Positions 11,293 through 24,351 of a stretch of 64,000 nucleotides of DNA are shown one piece after another. Under the pieces are notes generated by a model, which was not told where the DNA came from, ran no database searches, and saw nothing but the letters and a program-made list of their open reading frames with translations. Position 1 is the first letter of the stretch; the number at the start of each line of letters is the position of its first letter. The stretch is from Ulota crispa (taxonomy: Eukaryota; Streptophyta; Bryopsida; Orthotrichales; Orthotrichaceae): NCBI GenBank assembly GCA_963920765.1, contig OY987243.1, forward strand, positions 15,934,001 through 15,998,000, in the 5' to 3' direction. The position numbers and the translations under genes are program-made.

Positions 11293-12687
11293 TGTTCCGA
11301 CTAATTTCATAAATGAATTGTAACCCAAAAGAAAATTGATTGGCTGATTGTTGGCAAAGTATAGAATTAGGTATAAAACTTTAAATTAATCCTTAATCCA
11401 TATGACTAATTATGTAGTGACATTCTAGTTCAAGCCCAAATTTATGAATCCGCTTCAAAACCGTCAAATCATTGCTAGTCATGTACTTGTTCACATAATT
11501 GTTGCATGAACCAACCTTGGAATTGTGTGCAAATTACAAACTCATGCACAAACAACTCAATGATGCTACCATAACTAAATTTAAGTGCAGCAATTACAAG
11601 CGCACAATCAAGCTTGAATGCAAAATGCTCACATGCACAGCCAAGTACAAATGCGGCAGCCCCAAGCGCAAGGCAACTTCAAAGCTTGATGGAGGTTTCA
11701 CCGCGACTGCTAGGAAGAAAGACAACTACTCTTGAATTGGAAAAAAATAGTATCAAATGTAGCAATTTAATGGAGACTCCAACAGTGGCATTTATGATGC
11801 TAGTTTGATTTCCTCGCTTATGCCTACAAGACATCCACAAATGTTGTGAAGATGAAGAAGACAAGGAGCTTTGTGGCTTCAGTTTAGGATTAGCCATATA
11901 CTCATGTTTTGACAATGTCACAAAAGAAGAGCTGTACTTTGTTGTGATGAACAACAAAACTATAGTTGCTCTACACAAAACCTTGAATGTGCATCCAATC
12001 TTGTCCAATGAACCCAATTGTGACATGGACAACCCTAGTTTTGATGGCAACATAGATAGCACATACAAGGGTTGTAGTGACCCTATATACCAGAGTAGCT
12101 ATGAAAGCAACAACAACAACAGCCAGGACACACTAAACCAGAAAGAAGACAAGCATGGCCTAAACTCAAAGGACCAGCATGAAATAGAAGAAGAAGGTGA
12201 CTACTTTGATATACGTACGTCCCCGAAAGCCTCCCAAGTTGACTCAAATTGCCTTCAAAACCCTATCAATGCCAATCGGCAAGGCGACTTCATCGTCTTG
12301 CAAATGCGTCCACAGCTGCAAACCAGTGCTGCAACACAAGAAGAAATCAAATGTCAACAGACCCTTGCTAGCAATTTGCACAAAGCATCAAAGTGTGAAT
12401 AAGAGAAAAAAGACAATGGCGGGTAATCCTATGGAAACAAAGGCAACATCGCTTAAAAAAAAAGAAGTTGTCAAACCTTGCCAAAGTTGAGCAACAAGCA
12501 ACAACATGAGGAAGCACTTCCCAACAGCTACCTGTAGCAGCGCAAAGACCACGCATCATAGGCAAGGGTTGAGGTTGTGGGAGCCAAAATTGCTAGGGAG
12601 ATGATTGTACAAGAGTTGCAATGCAAGGAATAGAAAAAATTGAAGAATACTATACCTCCGCCATATGAACCCATAGGTACAAAAGCT
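11293..12687. other. Intergenic stretch with one low-confidence open frame
   Basis: A plus-strand open frame at 11944-12402 (152 aa) is rich in Asn, Ser, Asp and Glu and has no domain I recognise. Another at 11499-11735 has many Cys and Lys. Either could be a remnant of the acidic amino-terminal part of the nearby piggyBac transposase, but nothing shows this. Confidence 0.3.
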
Positions 12688-13667
12688 TTAACCCCTCATT
12701 GCCAAAGGGGACAGAAAGTGTCCTCTCACACTTTGCTTGTATAATTCAAACTGCTGTAACTTTTGCATTGATAGTTTGAATTCAATAAATTTTCTTGGTA
12801 AAGTTGCACATACAAATCTAGTTGCTATGCAAAAAAATTCAGAATAATCTAAGATGTATTAAGTTTGTGAAAGCCATTCAAAGTTCCCTAGTTCAATTTG
12901 AGTTCACCACATTGCATTGTAATGGCTGCAACTTTGGGGCCTTGTATCTTTTTCATCAAATATATTTTTTCAATAAAATTAGTTGTGTATTGTTTTCCTT
13001 GAATTCTACTAATAGTGGTAAAATTTTCATGTCAACCCAAGTTGTTATGAATGTTTGGGAGCAACTCAAAGTTCAAAATCCACACACTTTTTCATTATTG
13101 TGAACTTTGGTGGCTTGTAACTTCTTCATACAACTTTTGTTTTTGATCATTTTTATTGTAAAAGTTGCGCATGTTAGTCTAGCTGTTGTTGTTAAAATTT
13201 CATTTCAATCCAATGAGTTATAAGTGAATGAGAAGCATTCTAGTAGAGGGAGGATTGGCCATAGATGTGATTTTTTGCTACTTTTTTCACTATTTTTTGA
13301 CACTTCAAAACAATTTTGCAAACATAATGAGTCTATTAAGTTAAAAAAATTTCACCAATGTGTATGTATACTAGTTTTGTATCACTTTGTAATTTAAGTT
13401 TTTTTCATTTGAGCAAGTTTAGAAATCAAAATTCACCTCCAAATGTGTTTTTTAGAAAATTTTAGCATCTTTTTTTAACACTAAAACATTATAATTTTTC
13501 AATCTATGTGGTCAAATGACCTTAAATTTGATCTACATGATTTGCAACAAGCACACTAAAAGATTGTAAGGTTGAAGCTTTCATAGTTTATAAATATTTA
13601 GACTTACAACAAATAAATTGCAAAAAGATTGTTAAGGATCTTTGAACCTTAGGCAATGAGGGGTTAA
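12688..13667. mobile_element. piggyBac-type MITE, 980 bp
   Basis: TTAA stands at both ends. The left end is TTAACCCCTCATTGCCAAAG and the right, reverse-complemented, is TTAACCCCTCATTGCCTAAG. A subterminal palindrome-like stretch, GGGGACAGAAAGTGTCCTC at 12707, matches the palindrome in the 80-bp element at 34347. No coding capacity. Confidence 0.8.
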
Positions 13668-14738
13668 CCTCCATGTGAAAGCATTTGGTGGTCCATCTCA
13701 TGGCTTGGCTCAAAATTGGGACAATTTCCCTTCAATTCTTTAATCATTTGGCTAATTCTTATCTGTTCAAACTTTAAGACGTATTTGTGCGGAAACAAAG
13801 AGATGCGCCATTGAGAAAAGGAGAAGGATGAAGAGTGGGATTGTAAATACTATATGCAATGATAATTATAAGACATACACACATGGAAGCATTGGGTAGA
13901 AAGCAATAGATGTTTGCAAATTCAATTTTGTAAGAATCCGGTTGGGGTATCACTTTCTAGACACACTAATTAGGTTATTTTTGTTTAAAACCTCCAAAGT
14001 TTATCTAATTTGTTCATTTTAATCAAGTAAAAAGACCCTAAAATGAGAAAAAATAAATTGTGCACCTCAATAGAATCAAGATTTATATGTCTAAAGAATT
14101 TTTATTAAATTTATTAAATTTTTTGGATCCATTCATAGGTGTCAAAAAAAATCCTAAATTTTGGGGTTTTCAGGCATTATATTGCACAATTTATTAAATT
14201 TTTACTGATAAAATAAATTATTTTGTACTCTACACAATTAATTGTAGGTCATATTCAAAAACAATATTAAAATAAAATTGCTTGATATTTTAAATGCATG
14301 ATTTTGGGGATTCAAGGTAAGTGTGACAAAACTTATTTTTTCAACTAAAAAATCAAATAAAATTACTCAAAAATCTTTGGTTGTAATCAAACTTTTTTTC
14401 TTGATATGTTATGTGTAGAAAACTAAAACCACATTTGGTGAAGTCTTACTTTATTGTAATAAAAAATTGGATGTGTTTGACACACCAACACATAGTGGCA
14501 TTGTAAGTTGGACAGCTTTTTGGGTACCCCAACTAGAAACTTGCCATTGTAATATCTTTATACATGGGATTGAAGAAACTTTTAAATGTACATATGTATT
14601 GGCAAAAAGCAAAACCATTTTTTCATTGCCAAATTATATCCCAACTTCTATCTTGCAACCACTTTTTACTTCTATCAAAGTGCCTTCACATCACCAATCC
14701 ATGTTCTATGTGCATGAATTAGATATCTCTATCTTATG
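13668..14738. other. AT-rich DNA upstream of the transposase relic
   Basis: No gene is supported. The open frame at 14467-14739 could be an eroded upstream part of the piggyBac transposase because it lies directly before the recognisable domain on the same strand, but I see no conserved motif in it. Confidence 0.35.
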
Positions 14739-15845
14739 ACAAGGTGAACAAAGTGACGTGGTTGTTTAGTGAAATGTGTGATTGTTGCAATGCATTATGG
14801 AATAATGGGGAGAAAATCACCATTGATGAGGTGATGGTTTGTTGTAAAGGAGTAAATTTTCCTCCACGATAGTACATGCGTAAGAAGCCCGAGAAGCGGG
14901 AAATCAAAATTTATACCATACTGATACCGTGACAGATTTTGTTAGCAACTTTGATGTATATTGTTGAGCATTTATTGAAACTATGGAGGCCCTTAAGTCC
15001 AAGAAAGGAGAGTCAAAAATATGGTAAAGGGTGGTTGAGACGTTGCTTCAAGGGTTGGAGGGTCTAAGGTATGTAGTTGTGATGGATAATTTCTTTACAA
15101 GCAGAGAATTAATTTGCAATTTAGAACATGGTGGTACATAGGCAAGAGACACTCTTTACAGCAACCGCATAAGACTTCTTGATTTTATGAAAGATAAAAA
15201 TAAATCATGAAGTCCCCACAATGAAGTCTGTAGTGGGCAATGCATGACTCTCAACAAATGTGTGTAGTGATGTGGACAGATAAAAAATTGTTCCTTCTAT
15301 TATCTACTAGCGCATTGCCATTGGCCTTTCCATGTGAAGTAGTGGAATTCTTGCGCTGAGTAGGTGGATCTATCCATAAAATTAAAACGTCACTGGTTCA
15401 TTTTGAGTATACATCACACATGCGTGGCGTGGACGTGGCCGATCAACTGTGCGATTCTTACTCTCGCCAAGTGCGTTCTCATAATTGGTGGCATTGCTTG
15501 TTCTACTTCCTCATTGATACTAGTGTTGTGAACATGTGAATTATTTATAAGAAGACTATAATGAAGAATGGACGTGGAAGAAAAATTTTATCACATTTCA
15601 ATTTTAAAAAGGCATTATGCAAGGGACTTACAAGCAATTGGGCTAGATAAAAAACAACAATTTCACTATTATTGAAGGACATGCTTCAAATTTGTTGCCC
15701 TCAAAAAAGTCAATTACATCGAGTATGCATTGTGTGCAAGAAAAGAAAAAATAGTTTTTGTGCACTATGCTCATATCAATGGATGTGCTACACATGCAAA
15801 TGCTACATGAAAATGCACCACCGTCTTGGCATATTTTAGATGAAT
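14739..15845 (+). pseudogene. piggyBac transposase (DDE_Tnp_1_7) relic
   Basis: Translation on the plus strand across interruptions gives the piggyBac signature in order: KITIDEVMVCCKG and YMRKKPEKREIKIY near 14809-14920 (family: IDE-MV-FKG...YMPKKP-KWGIK), an FDVYC stretch near 14950, VVVMDNFFTSRELICNL near 15073 with the catalytic Asp, MRGVDVADQLCDSYS near 15420, HNWWHCLFYFLID near 15480, and a Cys-rich tail (C-x2-C pairs ending MHH) near 15725-15830. Several stops and at least one frame change break it, for example stops within VNFPPR*YM and GT*ARDT, so it cannot be active. These enzymes cut and paste at TTAA. The surrounding TTAA MITEs are its plausible former clients. Confidence 0.85.
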
Positions 15846-18737
15846 AAAGGTACAATTAATTATAATCTTGTATATTTTTTCCATTTATTTGTCAATTTGC
15901 ATTTATTTGGCTTTATAGTTCTTGTGCTTTATGCTATATGTAATAATTGTACATTTACATGTGATCTTATAACTCAAATAGAGTAATTCATGAGATCTAA
16001 TCTTCCATCAACGTATTCTTAGCTTTTAGCCACTTGTTAGAGCTTTAGATTGCCTAAACTTAAGCACGCCTTGTGTAGATTTAGAACTCATTGATAATGT
16101 ATTAATAATAGATTGATAGTGGACTTGTAGTGATTTCAAGAGCATTTTAACCATGATATGATGTTTTTTTTGAATGTTTTTACTAACACTTATACATCTG
16201 CTATATTCATGTCAAATTTTCATGATTGGGCCAAAATTTTTGAGCTTTCAAATTATGTAATTGTTAGCTTCAAACTTGGTGAAATATTGTTTGCTTGAGA
16301 GGGATTTAAGGAATGGATCATTTGGTGCCTTTTCTAATGAAATTTCATGCATTGATAAACCATAAAAAAATTAAAAAAAATTAAAAATTAAAAATAATAT
16401 ATATATATATAAATATAAATATAATATTACTTTCAGTTTTTATATTTTTGGAGAGGCTGAGTTTAGATAGATGAAAAATTATTGTTGTGGTACAAGTCAT
16501 GCAGTAGTTTATTTGTTTTTTGAAAAAAAACCCACGTAACAAAGAAGGGAAGGTGTTATACAGCAACAAGGTTCCAAGAGGTGTAATGAGATAGGAGTTA
16601 AGTTTACATCATGGAGGATGGAAGTTGTTGAATAGATGCAATTAATTGAAGCATGCGGAATTGATGGATGAGGACATATAGGGGATTATGGGATGCATAG
16701 CAAAAGCAAGTTTGAAGTAATAATATGGAGGACATCTGCAATCAATTTTTTTTTTTGTCTTTACGTTGTCTTGATGGAGATGTCTCCATTATGTAAATAT
16801 ACATTTATTATTTAGTTTGGTTTGGATTTCTATAAATGTAGAGTTGAAGTAAAAATGGCGGCTAAAGACCAATAGTTTTCCAACTAACCAAGTCCACGAC
16901 TTGACAACTGAAAATAAGTTTTTAGCGCTTTTGTATGGCCATGAGAGCACGTGGTCACCTTATGGTGGTATTTGTTTTATCTTTGTTTTTTTTATTAAAA
17001 AATATGAAAAAAATGAGGTTGATATCTATGGTGTAGAAGTAATTTTGGAGAAATTCTAAGATAGTTTGCCTTTAATCTAAAATTTGAGGTGGAATAACCT
17101 CAAGATAATGGTAATGGTAAATTATGAGGTCCAATTGGAATAGGCCCACCCATTTGAGAGGAGTATGGGCTAACCCATGTACCCAAAGCATTTTAGGAAG
17201 TTTCCCAACTTTTTGGAGGATAATGGGGAGTTGGAGTTAGAGACCCAAATGTTGGAGGAGTCATAATTTATGCTTTGTGAGGAATTTTTAAATGAGATTT
17301 GGTGGAGTTGTGTATCTTTGTGTAAGGTTTTTGAAAATTCTATGCTTGCTTGATTTAGAATTAACATTCAAAAATTATATTTGTTTGAGTGGGGGAAGGT
17401 TTGTTGCCTCCCATGTGAATGGGTAGAGATTTTGATCAATCATAGAGAATAGACAACTCATTAGTTTGCTACAAAATTTTGAGAGAGTGAAGATCATTGT
17501 ACAAGCTTTCTAAGAAACTACTACACTTGAGAATTGAAGCTTTGAGAAGGAACATTAGAAGCAAAGTTGACCTTCTGTGAGACCTTCAATTTTGGTACCT
17601 GCCTATCATGTTTTTGCATGTTGCCCAAATTACTCAATTGCATACGCCTTGCCAAGGTTTTTTTTTGTTTGGGATTGGATGCTAGATCAGCTCCGTAGAC
17701 ATAATTTGTGGAACTAAACTAGCTTTTTTCAAGGTAGATTTTTTAAAGTTTTGGAAAAAGCAACTAGCTTTTTCTTTTCCTTTTAGGTCTAAAAGACAGT
17801 ATTTTTGGCCACTCACAAGTTTTGCTTGTGGCATGGTTTGGCCACGTCCAATTTTAGTTTGTATTAATTCTGGCTACACATGTAAATTATTTGTGTTACT
17901 GTAGGCTACTTGTGTATATTTCTTGGGTTGCTGCAGACTCTATTTCTTAAAGAATTTAATAATGATGTAGAGAGTTGGGCGACAAAGCAAAATCATTCAC
18001 CTTATACATGGCGATTGCAACATCTAAGTTTCAAAATAAAAAAAATTGAGAATTACAAACACTGAATACAATAAACAGTGTTTGGTAGGAATTTGTGGTA
18101 AAGCAACAATTGCAGAAGTAACAACAAACTCAAATGACCCTCTCCTTGCCCCTTTTGATATAGGAGTGCCAAAAACAAGACCTGCAAAACAAACACAAGT
18201 ATTTTGATAGTTGATTTAGTTCTATGCAAAAAATAATAGAAATGGAATGTGAAGGTACAAGGTTTAATACCTGATGTAGAGAATAATTCTAAGTGAAGAG
18301 GTTCACATTAGGGCCACCGCTGCTCCGGAAAAGCTATCAAAGAAAATTAGAACAAGAGATAATACTTTTGGTGAGGAAGGACATGCTATTCTATCCATTT
18401 GCATCTAATCAAGAACACAATCTAATCACATGAATGTAACAATAAGGAAAGACAAGACAAGTAAGAGAAAACATTTTGAAAAATAGTACAATATGTAGTG
18501 CACTTGGAGTGAACTCACAAGCAAATGTGAAGTGCAACAACAAATGAGCTGGAAATAGTATACTATCACTTGCCCACTCAATTCAGCAGCTACGGATTTG
18601 TAGCAAAACCAAGCTACTTTGCAATATGCACTATCTTTGCCACCTGCAAGTGTAAGTACCTAGAGCTACAAAATATGCGTAGTCCAACTTTTGGTCATTG
18701 TGTCATGCTAGGACACAGTAACGCTGCTGCTCTGTAG
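15846..18737. other. AT-rich intergenic DNA, no gene seen
   Basis: Low-complexity tracts include an AT microsatellite near 16398 and a poly-T near 16745. No domain, RNA gene or paired terminal repeat was found. The TTAA end of the autonomous piggyBac element could not be located. Confidence 0.4.
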
Positions 18738-21700
18738 CTAGCACCCATTGCTTGTAGCAATCATTGTAGCGAAAGTTCCTAGGGTATATACATTTTGGCA
18801 GTGCATCCCCACAACAACTCTGAGGTGTTGGTCTAGCCGATTACGCAACTTGTCTTTCAAAAAAGTCAACACTGAGAAAGTTCTCTCATCTTCAATGCTG
18901 CCAAGAACATGAACCATGGCAATGTGGGCCAACTTCAAGTACTCCCCAAAGTGCTTGCCAAGTGCGGTATTGACATCCAAGGTCCTCCAAAGTTTCGTGA
19001 GCAAATTCACAATTTGATGCGCAAGAGCATTCAGTGGCGGCATCATCATGGTTGCATGTACATTGGCTATCATTGCAATCTTGAAGAGGGACTGCTCTGA
19101 CTCTAACATAAATTTGTCAAGTACGGGAGGAACAAGTCGCTTGCTCTCTCCCTCTTTGATCCACTTTAGCTCACAATAAAAACTGCGTATCACGTCGAGG
19201 TGTTTGCAAAAGCTAGTGTCATATTCCCCCTGCAGCCAATACTGCGGGTATACTATACTCAGAGCATCCATGAGGCCATGGTTGGGAAATTTAGTGGCCA
19301 TCTCATCCATTAGTTTAGCTGCCGCCACTGTGTCCAACGAAAAAGAAGTTAGACAAGCCACCAGCAAACAAGTGATCACTGCAGGGATTGCAAGAGAAAG
19401 CAATGCAATTACACTCACGTGGATTACACAACAAAGCAAGAGCAAACAGAGCTATAGCAATGACGGAAATAGAAAATTGAAAGCAAAGACAACAAGGTGA
19501 AAGCACTCTCATCCTTGCAATCACGCTGCACCGTATCTACAATCCCAGCATAAACCTCCTGATTCATTATGTTGCCGTTGTGGAGGGCATACAGTGATTG
19601 CCTCCCCACCATAAATGCTAAGTTCTCAAACCCCATGTTCAAGTTAGCTTCCCACTTCATTAGGATTTGCTCATGAGAGCATTGCACAACTTGGTTAAAT
19701 GCATGGAATTTGTCCCTGCGGAAAGCTGTTTTTGCATTCAAATAAAATGTGAAGAGGCTAGTTTGGCATGTGCCAAGTGCCCCCACAAAATTGCATATAA
19801 ATGCGTCTTGTTTCTATGCCCACTGAATCAACAAATCAATGGCTTTGAGCATTGATACCATCGCCAACATACCAAGGAGGACATATGGATCCACCAAGAG
19901 AGCCAAGTTAGCCTGCAATCAAGAGAGACCTCTCGTCCCAAATAAAGAAAGTCAGAAAATAATCTAAACCGCAAATACAAACTCGCAGACTTAAAAACCC
20001 AAAAACCTGAACTTCCAACCTCAATAACTTCAACCCCAATATGGAATCCAGAAAATGAATGCAGATAAACCAATACACAGGGGAAAGACAGAAATTAACT
20101 AACCCCAGCCTTTTGACCCCACTTTCGATCATCTTTGTCCTCCAGCATCATTCCAATTACACCCTTGTACTCAACCAAGAGCCTTCTAATTAGGCCAAGG
20201 CAGCTCATCCACCTTGTCTTAACATTCTTCAGCATCTTGAGCCCTTTAGATTCTAGTTGCTTTGCCAATTTTCTGAACTCGGTAGCTTTCTTTGGAGAAT
20301 GTGCAAAGTACGTATGTGTCATGCGGGGAACCTCCTCCACAACATGCATTACAGTCAATGACAAAAGTGACTGGGCATCCAAATTCAAACGATGAGCTCA
20401 GTAGTGAATTCTTGTTGCAAAAGGAGCGTATTTCTCTTTTATTTGCGTTGTTATACCTATCTTCAGCCCTTGGAAGGTGCTCACCTTGTCCGCCCCAAAA
20501 CAAAGCAATTTCACTTGCAGATTAACATTTGTGACACCACTTGCAACACACACAGCGTTTGTAATCAGTGTCATTTGTTTGTTTGCTTTGGCACCATCAA
20601 AATCCAGTCTCTGAATAGACAAAAGCAGTGGCAAGTGACACCAGTTCACAACGACGTAACCGTGAATGGCAAGCCAACTTGTGTTATCACAAGTAGTTGT
20701 CTCATCTGCAGACAACAAGAAGTAGGTGGTAGTCAAAATCAAGGTCTTTATGCGTTGCTTCACGAAGTCATAAAGATGCTTTGCCATGATCCATCCAGAC
20801 CCATCCGCCCAGTGTTTACAGGGAAGGTCAGGAACCTCAAGGAACTCATACAATTCAAATCAAGCCTCAAATTTAGCCATTGGCCTTCCATTGCTGAGCA
20901 ACTGGAATAACGAGGCAAATTGCACACGTTTTCTTGCAAGACTTTGCAATGCTACAGCCCTGCAAGAGTTCATCAATAGACAGTGGACCACAAGCGGCAA
21001 ACAATAGCAAACACTTCTTGTGAATTTCACGCTAGCCGTGCTTAGAAATCGTATCCCACTTCACAGTCATGTGGATGGATTTTCCCCGCACTACACTGCA
21101 AGGCATGCAGCGGACCAAGTGCTGCACACCATCTTTTGCCAATACTAACTCACTCCATGGCTCTTTTGTAGACCACTCTGTGTGAAGTTTCCTTTGCAGG
21201 TCATATTTTTTCTTGAGTGTCGTGAGAGTCTTTGCAGTGGAAGGTAACGCAGAACTCGCACCCTGAAACTTCTGCTTCTCACTCTTCTGTTTCTTCCCAA
21301 CAAGAGGAGGAGCATCCATGAAGGCCTCGTCATATGAGTCCACCATGTTGTAGTTGCTGAAGTCTAAATTGACCTCTGAATTTGAAGTATCCCCTTCTTC
21401 CTCTTAGAGAGGCACAATTGCAGGGGATGATAGTATGATCTCTATATCCATAGATTGGGAATCCAAAAATTGAGTGTTGTTCAAATTGGAAGGTGAAGAC
21501 CCCGTGCCAACCCCTCCCAAAAGTGGACCATGATTTAAAGAATTCTTGCTAGAGGAGTAGTAACTTCTCAACGTGGAGCCGGACTTTGCCTTCTTCCTCG
21601 CCTCCGCCTCAACCGCCCGTTTTGTGGCTTGGGCCTTCTTCTGAGCTGCCTTTGCTTGCTTCTACAACCAATGTAGTTTACACTGCTGTTTCTTTGCAGC

Positions 21701-21778
21701 CTTTGTCATTGTTGGTACCGGCACCTTCGCTAAGGCAGAGCCCTTGACGCCCTCTGCACTGGAAAGACCTCCCTCCAT
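18738..21778 (-). pseudogene. hAT-type transposase with introns, decayed
   Basis: The minus-strand frame starts at ATG 21778 (MEGGLSSAEGVKGSALAK). It runs through a Lys/Ala-rich region and a BED-like zinc-finger region (PWSELVLAKDGVQHLV..C..C, DTISKHG..REIHKKC near 21040-21190) into a hAT/DUF4371-like core: HWADGSGWIMAKHLY, LLSADETTTCDNTSW, LCFGADKVSTFQGLK and AHRLNLDA. It ends with the carboxy-terminal dimerisation-type motif SIEDERTFSVLTFLKDKLRN. Two GT-AG introns are plausible at 19913-20103 (joins KAG to ANLALLVDPY) and 19328-19506. Stops occur after CKLHWL, in SKHG*REI and HY*AHR and elsewhere, and a one-base frame change lies near 20920, so it is inactive. Terminal repeats and target duplication were not found. 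Confidence 0.75.
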
Positions 21779-23299
21779 GTTCACTAACCCTACCTCCCCT
21801 CCAACACCCTGAACCACACAAACTGATGCAAATGCAACAGACCAAAATCCTCACCAAAGAGACCCCAAAAGACTCACGGAATAGCAACCACTTCAATTAA
21901 GCCAAACGGTATGGACACGAGGAGAAGAAGGATACTGAATTACAACTTCCCCAAGAGAATGCTACGCAAACACCAAACCCTACATTGCAGCTTGCAATGT
22001 CTGCTCTCCGCAGCCACCCTCCACTACCGCACCATTGAAAGCAAAGACTAATGACTAAGGGATTCAGCCACTAAATTTGCAACCCCCCCATTGTGGAATT
22101 CAATGTGGCTCCCTTGAATTTTCAAAGCAACGTCCCTGGCTGTGAATGCTGCAAGATGAATGGCTGCTGGCGACATCCACCGCTGAGGAGTGGCGGAGTG
22201 CGCTATAAACCCTCCAAGCAAAAATAGAAGTTGGTGCCAGGACAACTTAAACGCACAGCATAGTAGCCTTCAACAGCAAAGTATTGAGAGAGAGATGGCG
22301 ATTTCATCCTCCAAAACCTTGAGAAAGAAGAAGGAGATGGCGTCTCCAACGGCTAGAAGGGGGCGCGCTAAGGTGAAGTAGGCGACGCGACATGGTGCCT
22401 CGCGACGTGGGGGTCGTGGGCAGATGGCAACGTCGAGTCCTCTTCAGCGACAATTCTGTTTGTAATTGGCACCATGGCCTACAACCGCGCGCAGCCATGG
22501 GCCCCAAAGGCCCTATAACCTCATAAATTTTCGTATAGGGCTGGTGTTGGACGTAAAAATTTGGCGCTAAATCACAACAAATTGCCAAAAAAAAAAAGGC
22601 TACGCCTTGCTGGATAATGATCATATATCATTGAAAGTACATATGTCGCAACCAATAAGAATTGAGTGCTTCCAATCATCGTTGGCAAAGACAGAGCTGT
22701 TTATGATGAGTAGACAAGTCACTCAATGGCTACATGGCGGGAACTTGTTATATGGCTGCTTGGCTTTTTGTTTGATAATGTAAATTTTTGAACAAGAACT
22801 TGGATGCAGGCATTGCTGGAGAGTGGCAAGTTCTCCATTTCTGTAGTATAGATTTCTCCAATTCAATATTGCTGGTTATGCTAAACTAGAATGCAATCTT
22901 ACCATTCTATGTTGAACTATTTTTTTCTCTTGAGTGAACGGCTGCTTGTTTTTTTGTTCTCTTCTGTTCTGCTAAGCAGTGAGCGGTGGAGTCTAGCATC
23001 ATGAATCAAGTTTAGGCTGTGCTTTTAAATAATCAAGATGCAACTCTAAAATTAGAAGTCAACTCTTGGATTACTCTTATGCCAGGGACAAGAGGTGGGC
23101 ATGCAAGGGATGCCATGAAGCATGGTGGAAGCAATATAAGAAGGAGCTACAAAGCAAGGATTTTAAAATTTAAAATTTGAGCAGTTCATGTTTCTTCGAT
23201 GCTGGAGGAACATGTGTATATGAGACGTCAATTGCACCTTGATCCAGCAGTGCTATTTACTCAACAAAGTGCTTGCAATAGTAAGTGTTTCATTTCCAA
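21779..23299. other. Mixed-composition DNA upstream of the hAT relic, no gene seen
   Basis: The part 22040-22540 is more GC-rich than its surroundings and has short frames on both strands (22190-22381 plus, 22304-22624 minus) without recognisable domains. It may be the 5' end of the hAT element. Confidence 0.35.
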
Positions 23300-23407
23300 C
23301 CTAACCAACAATTACAACCTAACCAACAATTACAACCTAACCAACAATTACAACCTAACCAACAATTACAACCTAACCAACAATTACAACCTAACCAACA
23401 GTTACAA
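23300..23407. repeat. 18-bp minisatellite, six units
   Basis: The unit CCTAACCAACAATTACAA is repeated six times with one substitution in the last unit. The 18-bp period keeps a frame open that would read NLTNNY repeatedly, but no gene is supported. Confidence 0.9.
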
Positions 23408-23460
23408 CCTCAAGCTTGATTGACAAGGTTAAGTTTGATTAATAAGGTCCAATTTGATAA

Positions 23461-23774
23461 TAGGGGGATTCAAACATAAAATCTGGCCTACGAGTTTCTC
23501 ACCTTTTACGATCCCTGCTCACTAGTGAATTATTTTTCTTCACTCGCACGCCTAAAATCTGACACACCCGTGAGTTGGCAATTAGGGTTTTGTGCACAAG
23601 TCGGGGGTTTGAGCGTTTGAGGCACCAGAGAAGATGAGCCGCGCGAAAGTGAGTTTTTGAAGTTCACTCGTAACATAGGAGTGAATTCCAAAAGTGACTC
23701 ACCTTGCTGTTCACTAGTGAAATCATTGATATGAATTGCAATGTGTCACCTAAAATTGATGTTGGAAGCCCCTA
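23461..23774. mobile_element. TA-flanked MITE, GGGGGCTTCAA family
   Basis: TA flanks both ends. The left end is TAGGGGGATTCAAACAT and the right, reverse-complemented, is TAGGGGCTTCCAACATC. The body, with GCTCACTAGTGAATT and paired TCACTAGTGAA motifs, aligns with 33511-33838. Confidence 0.7.
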
Positions 23775-24351
23775 ATATCTTCATAAGAGTTTAGTATTCC
23801 ATCTGAATGAGATGCAATTGCACTAGTTCACTCAAAGTTGGATTGGGTAGTTAAGATATTGCAACCAAAAGAAAGATGTTGCTGAAAACTTTTCTTTTGA
23901 AACTGAAGTATGCCTCCAAAAATACTAAATTGGTACTAGATGAGTGAAAACACCACCCTTTTTTGAGGGTTTATTTGAGTATATGTTTATGTTCTTAACA
24001 TAAATCTGCTCTTGTTTTTTTCATTCTTTGGTTGATAACATCAAGTTTGATATGTTTTATGCAACAGTCTTATAGTTTGATCACATTACAATTTGAAAAG
24101 AGATTACAGTCAAAGGGTTCTCTATTCAATTTTTTGTATAGTGAATGGGCATAGACATGCCTTTGGCTGTTTTTAATGCACAAGCTAATAAGCCACATCT
24201 GAATGGCAACCTGAGAGATTCCGTGGAAGCTTCAAAACTTGAGGTTTAAATCAAAAAGCTTATTGTTTGTAACTCTTTTGGATGTCCAGATTTATATCTT
24301 TTTGGTTGTGAAGACTAGTTTGATCCGCTAAGCATTCTTGGAGTCATAGTT

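Noticed and set aside
11944-12402. 152-aa Asn/Ser-rich open frame
   Set aside because: No domain or neighbour supports it; it could be a transposase remnant but that is not shown.
23300-23407. Regular repeats considered as a CRISPR array
   Set aside because: The units are directly adjacent with no spacers, and the genome is eukaryotic; this is a minisatellite.
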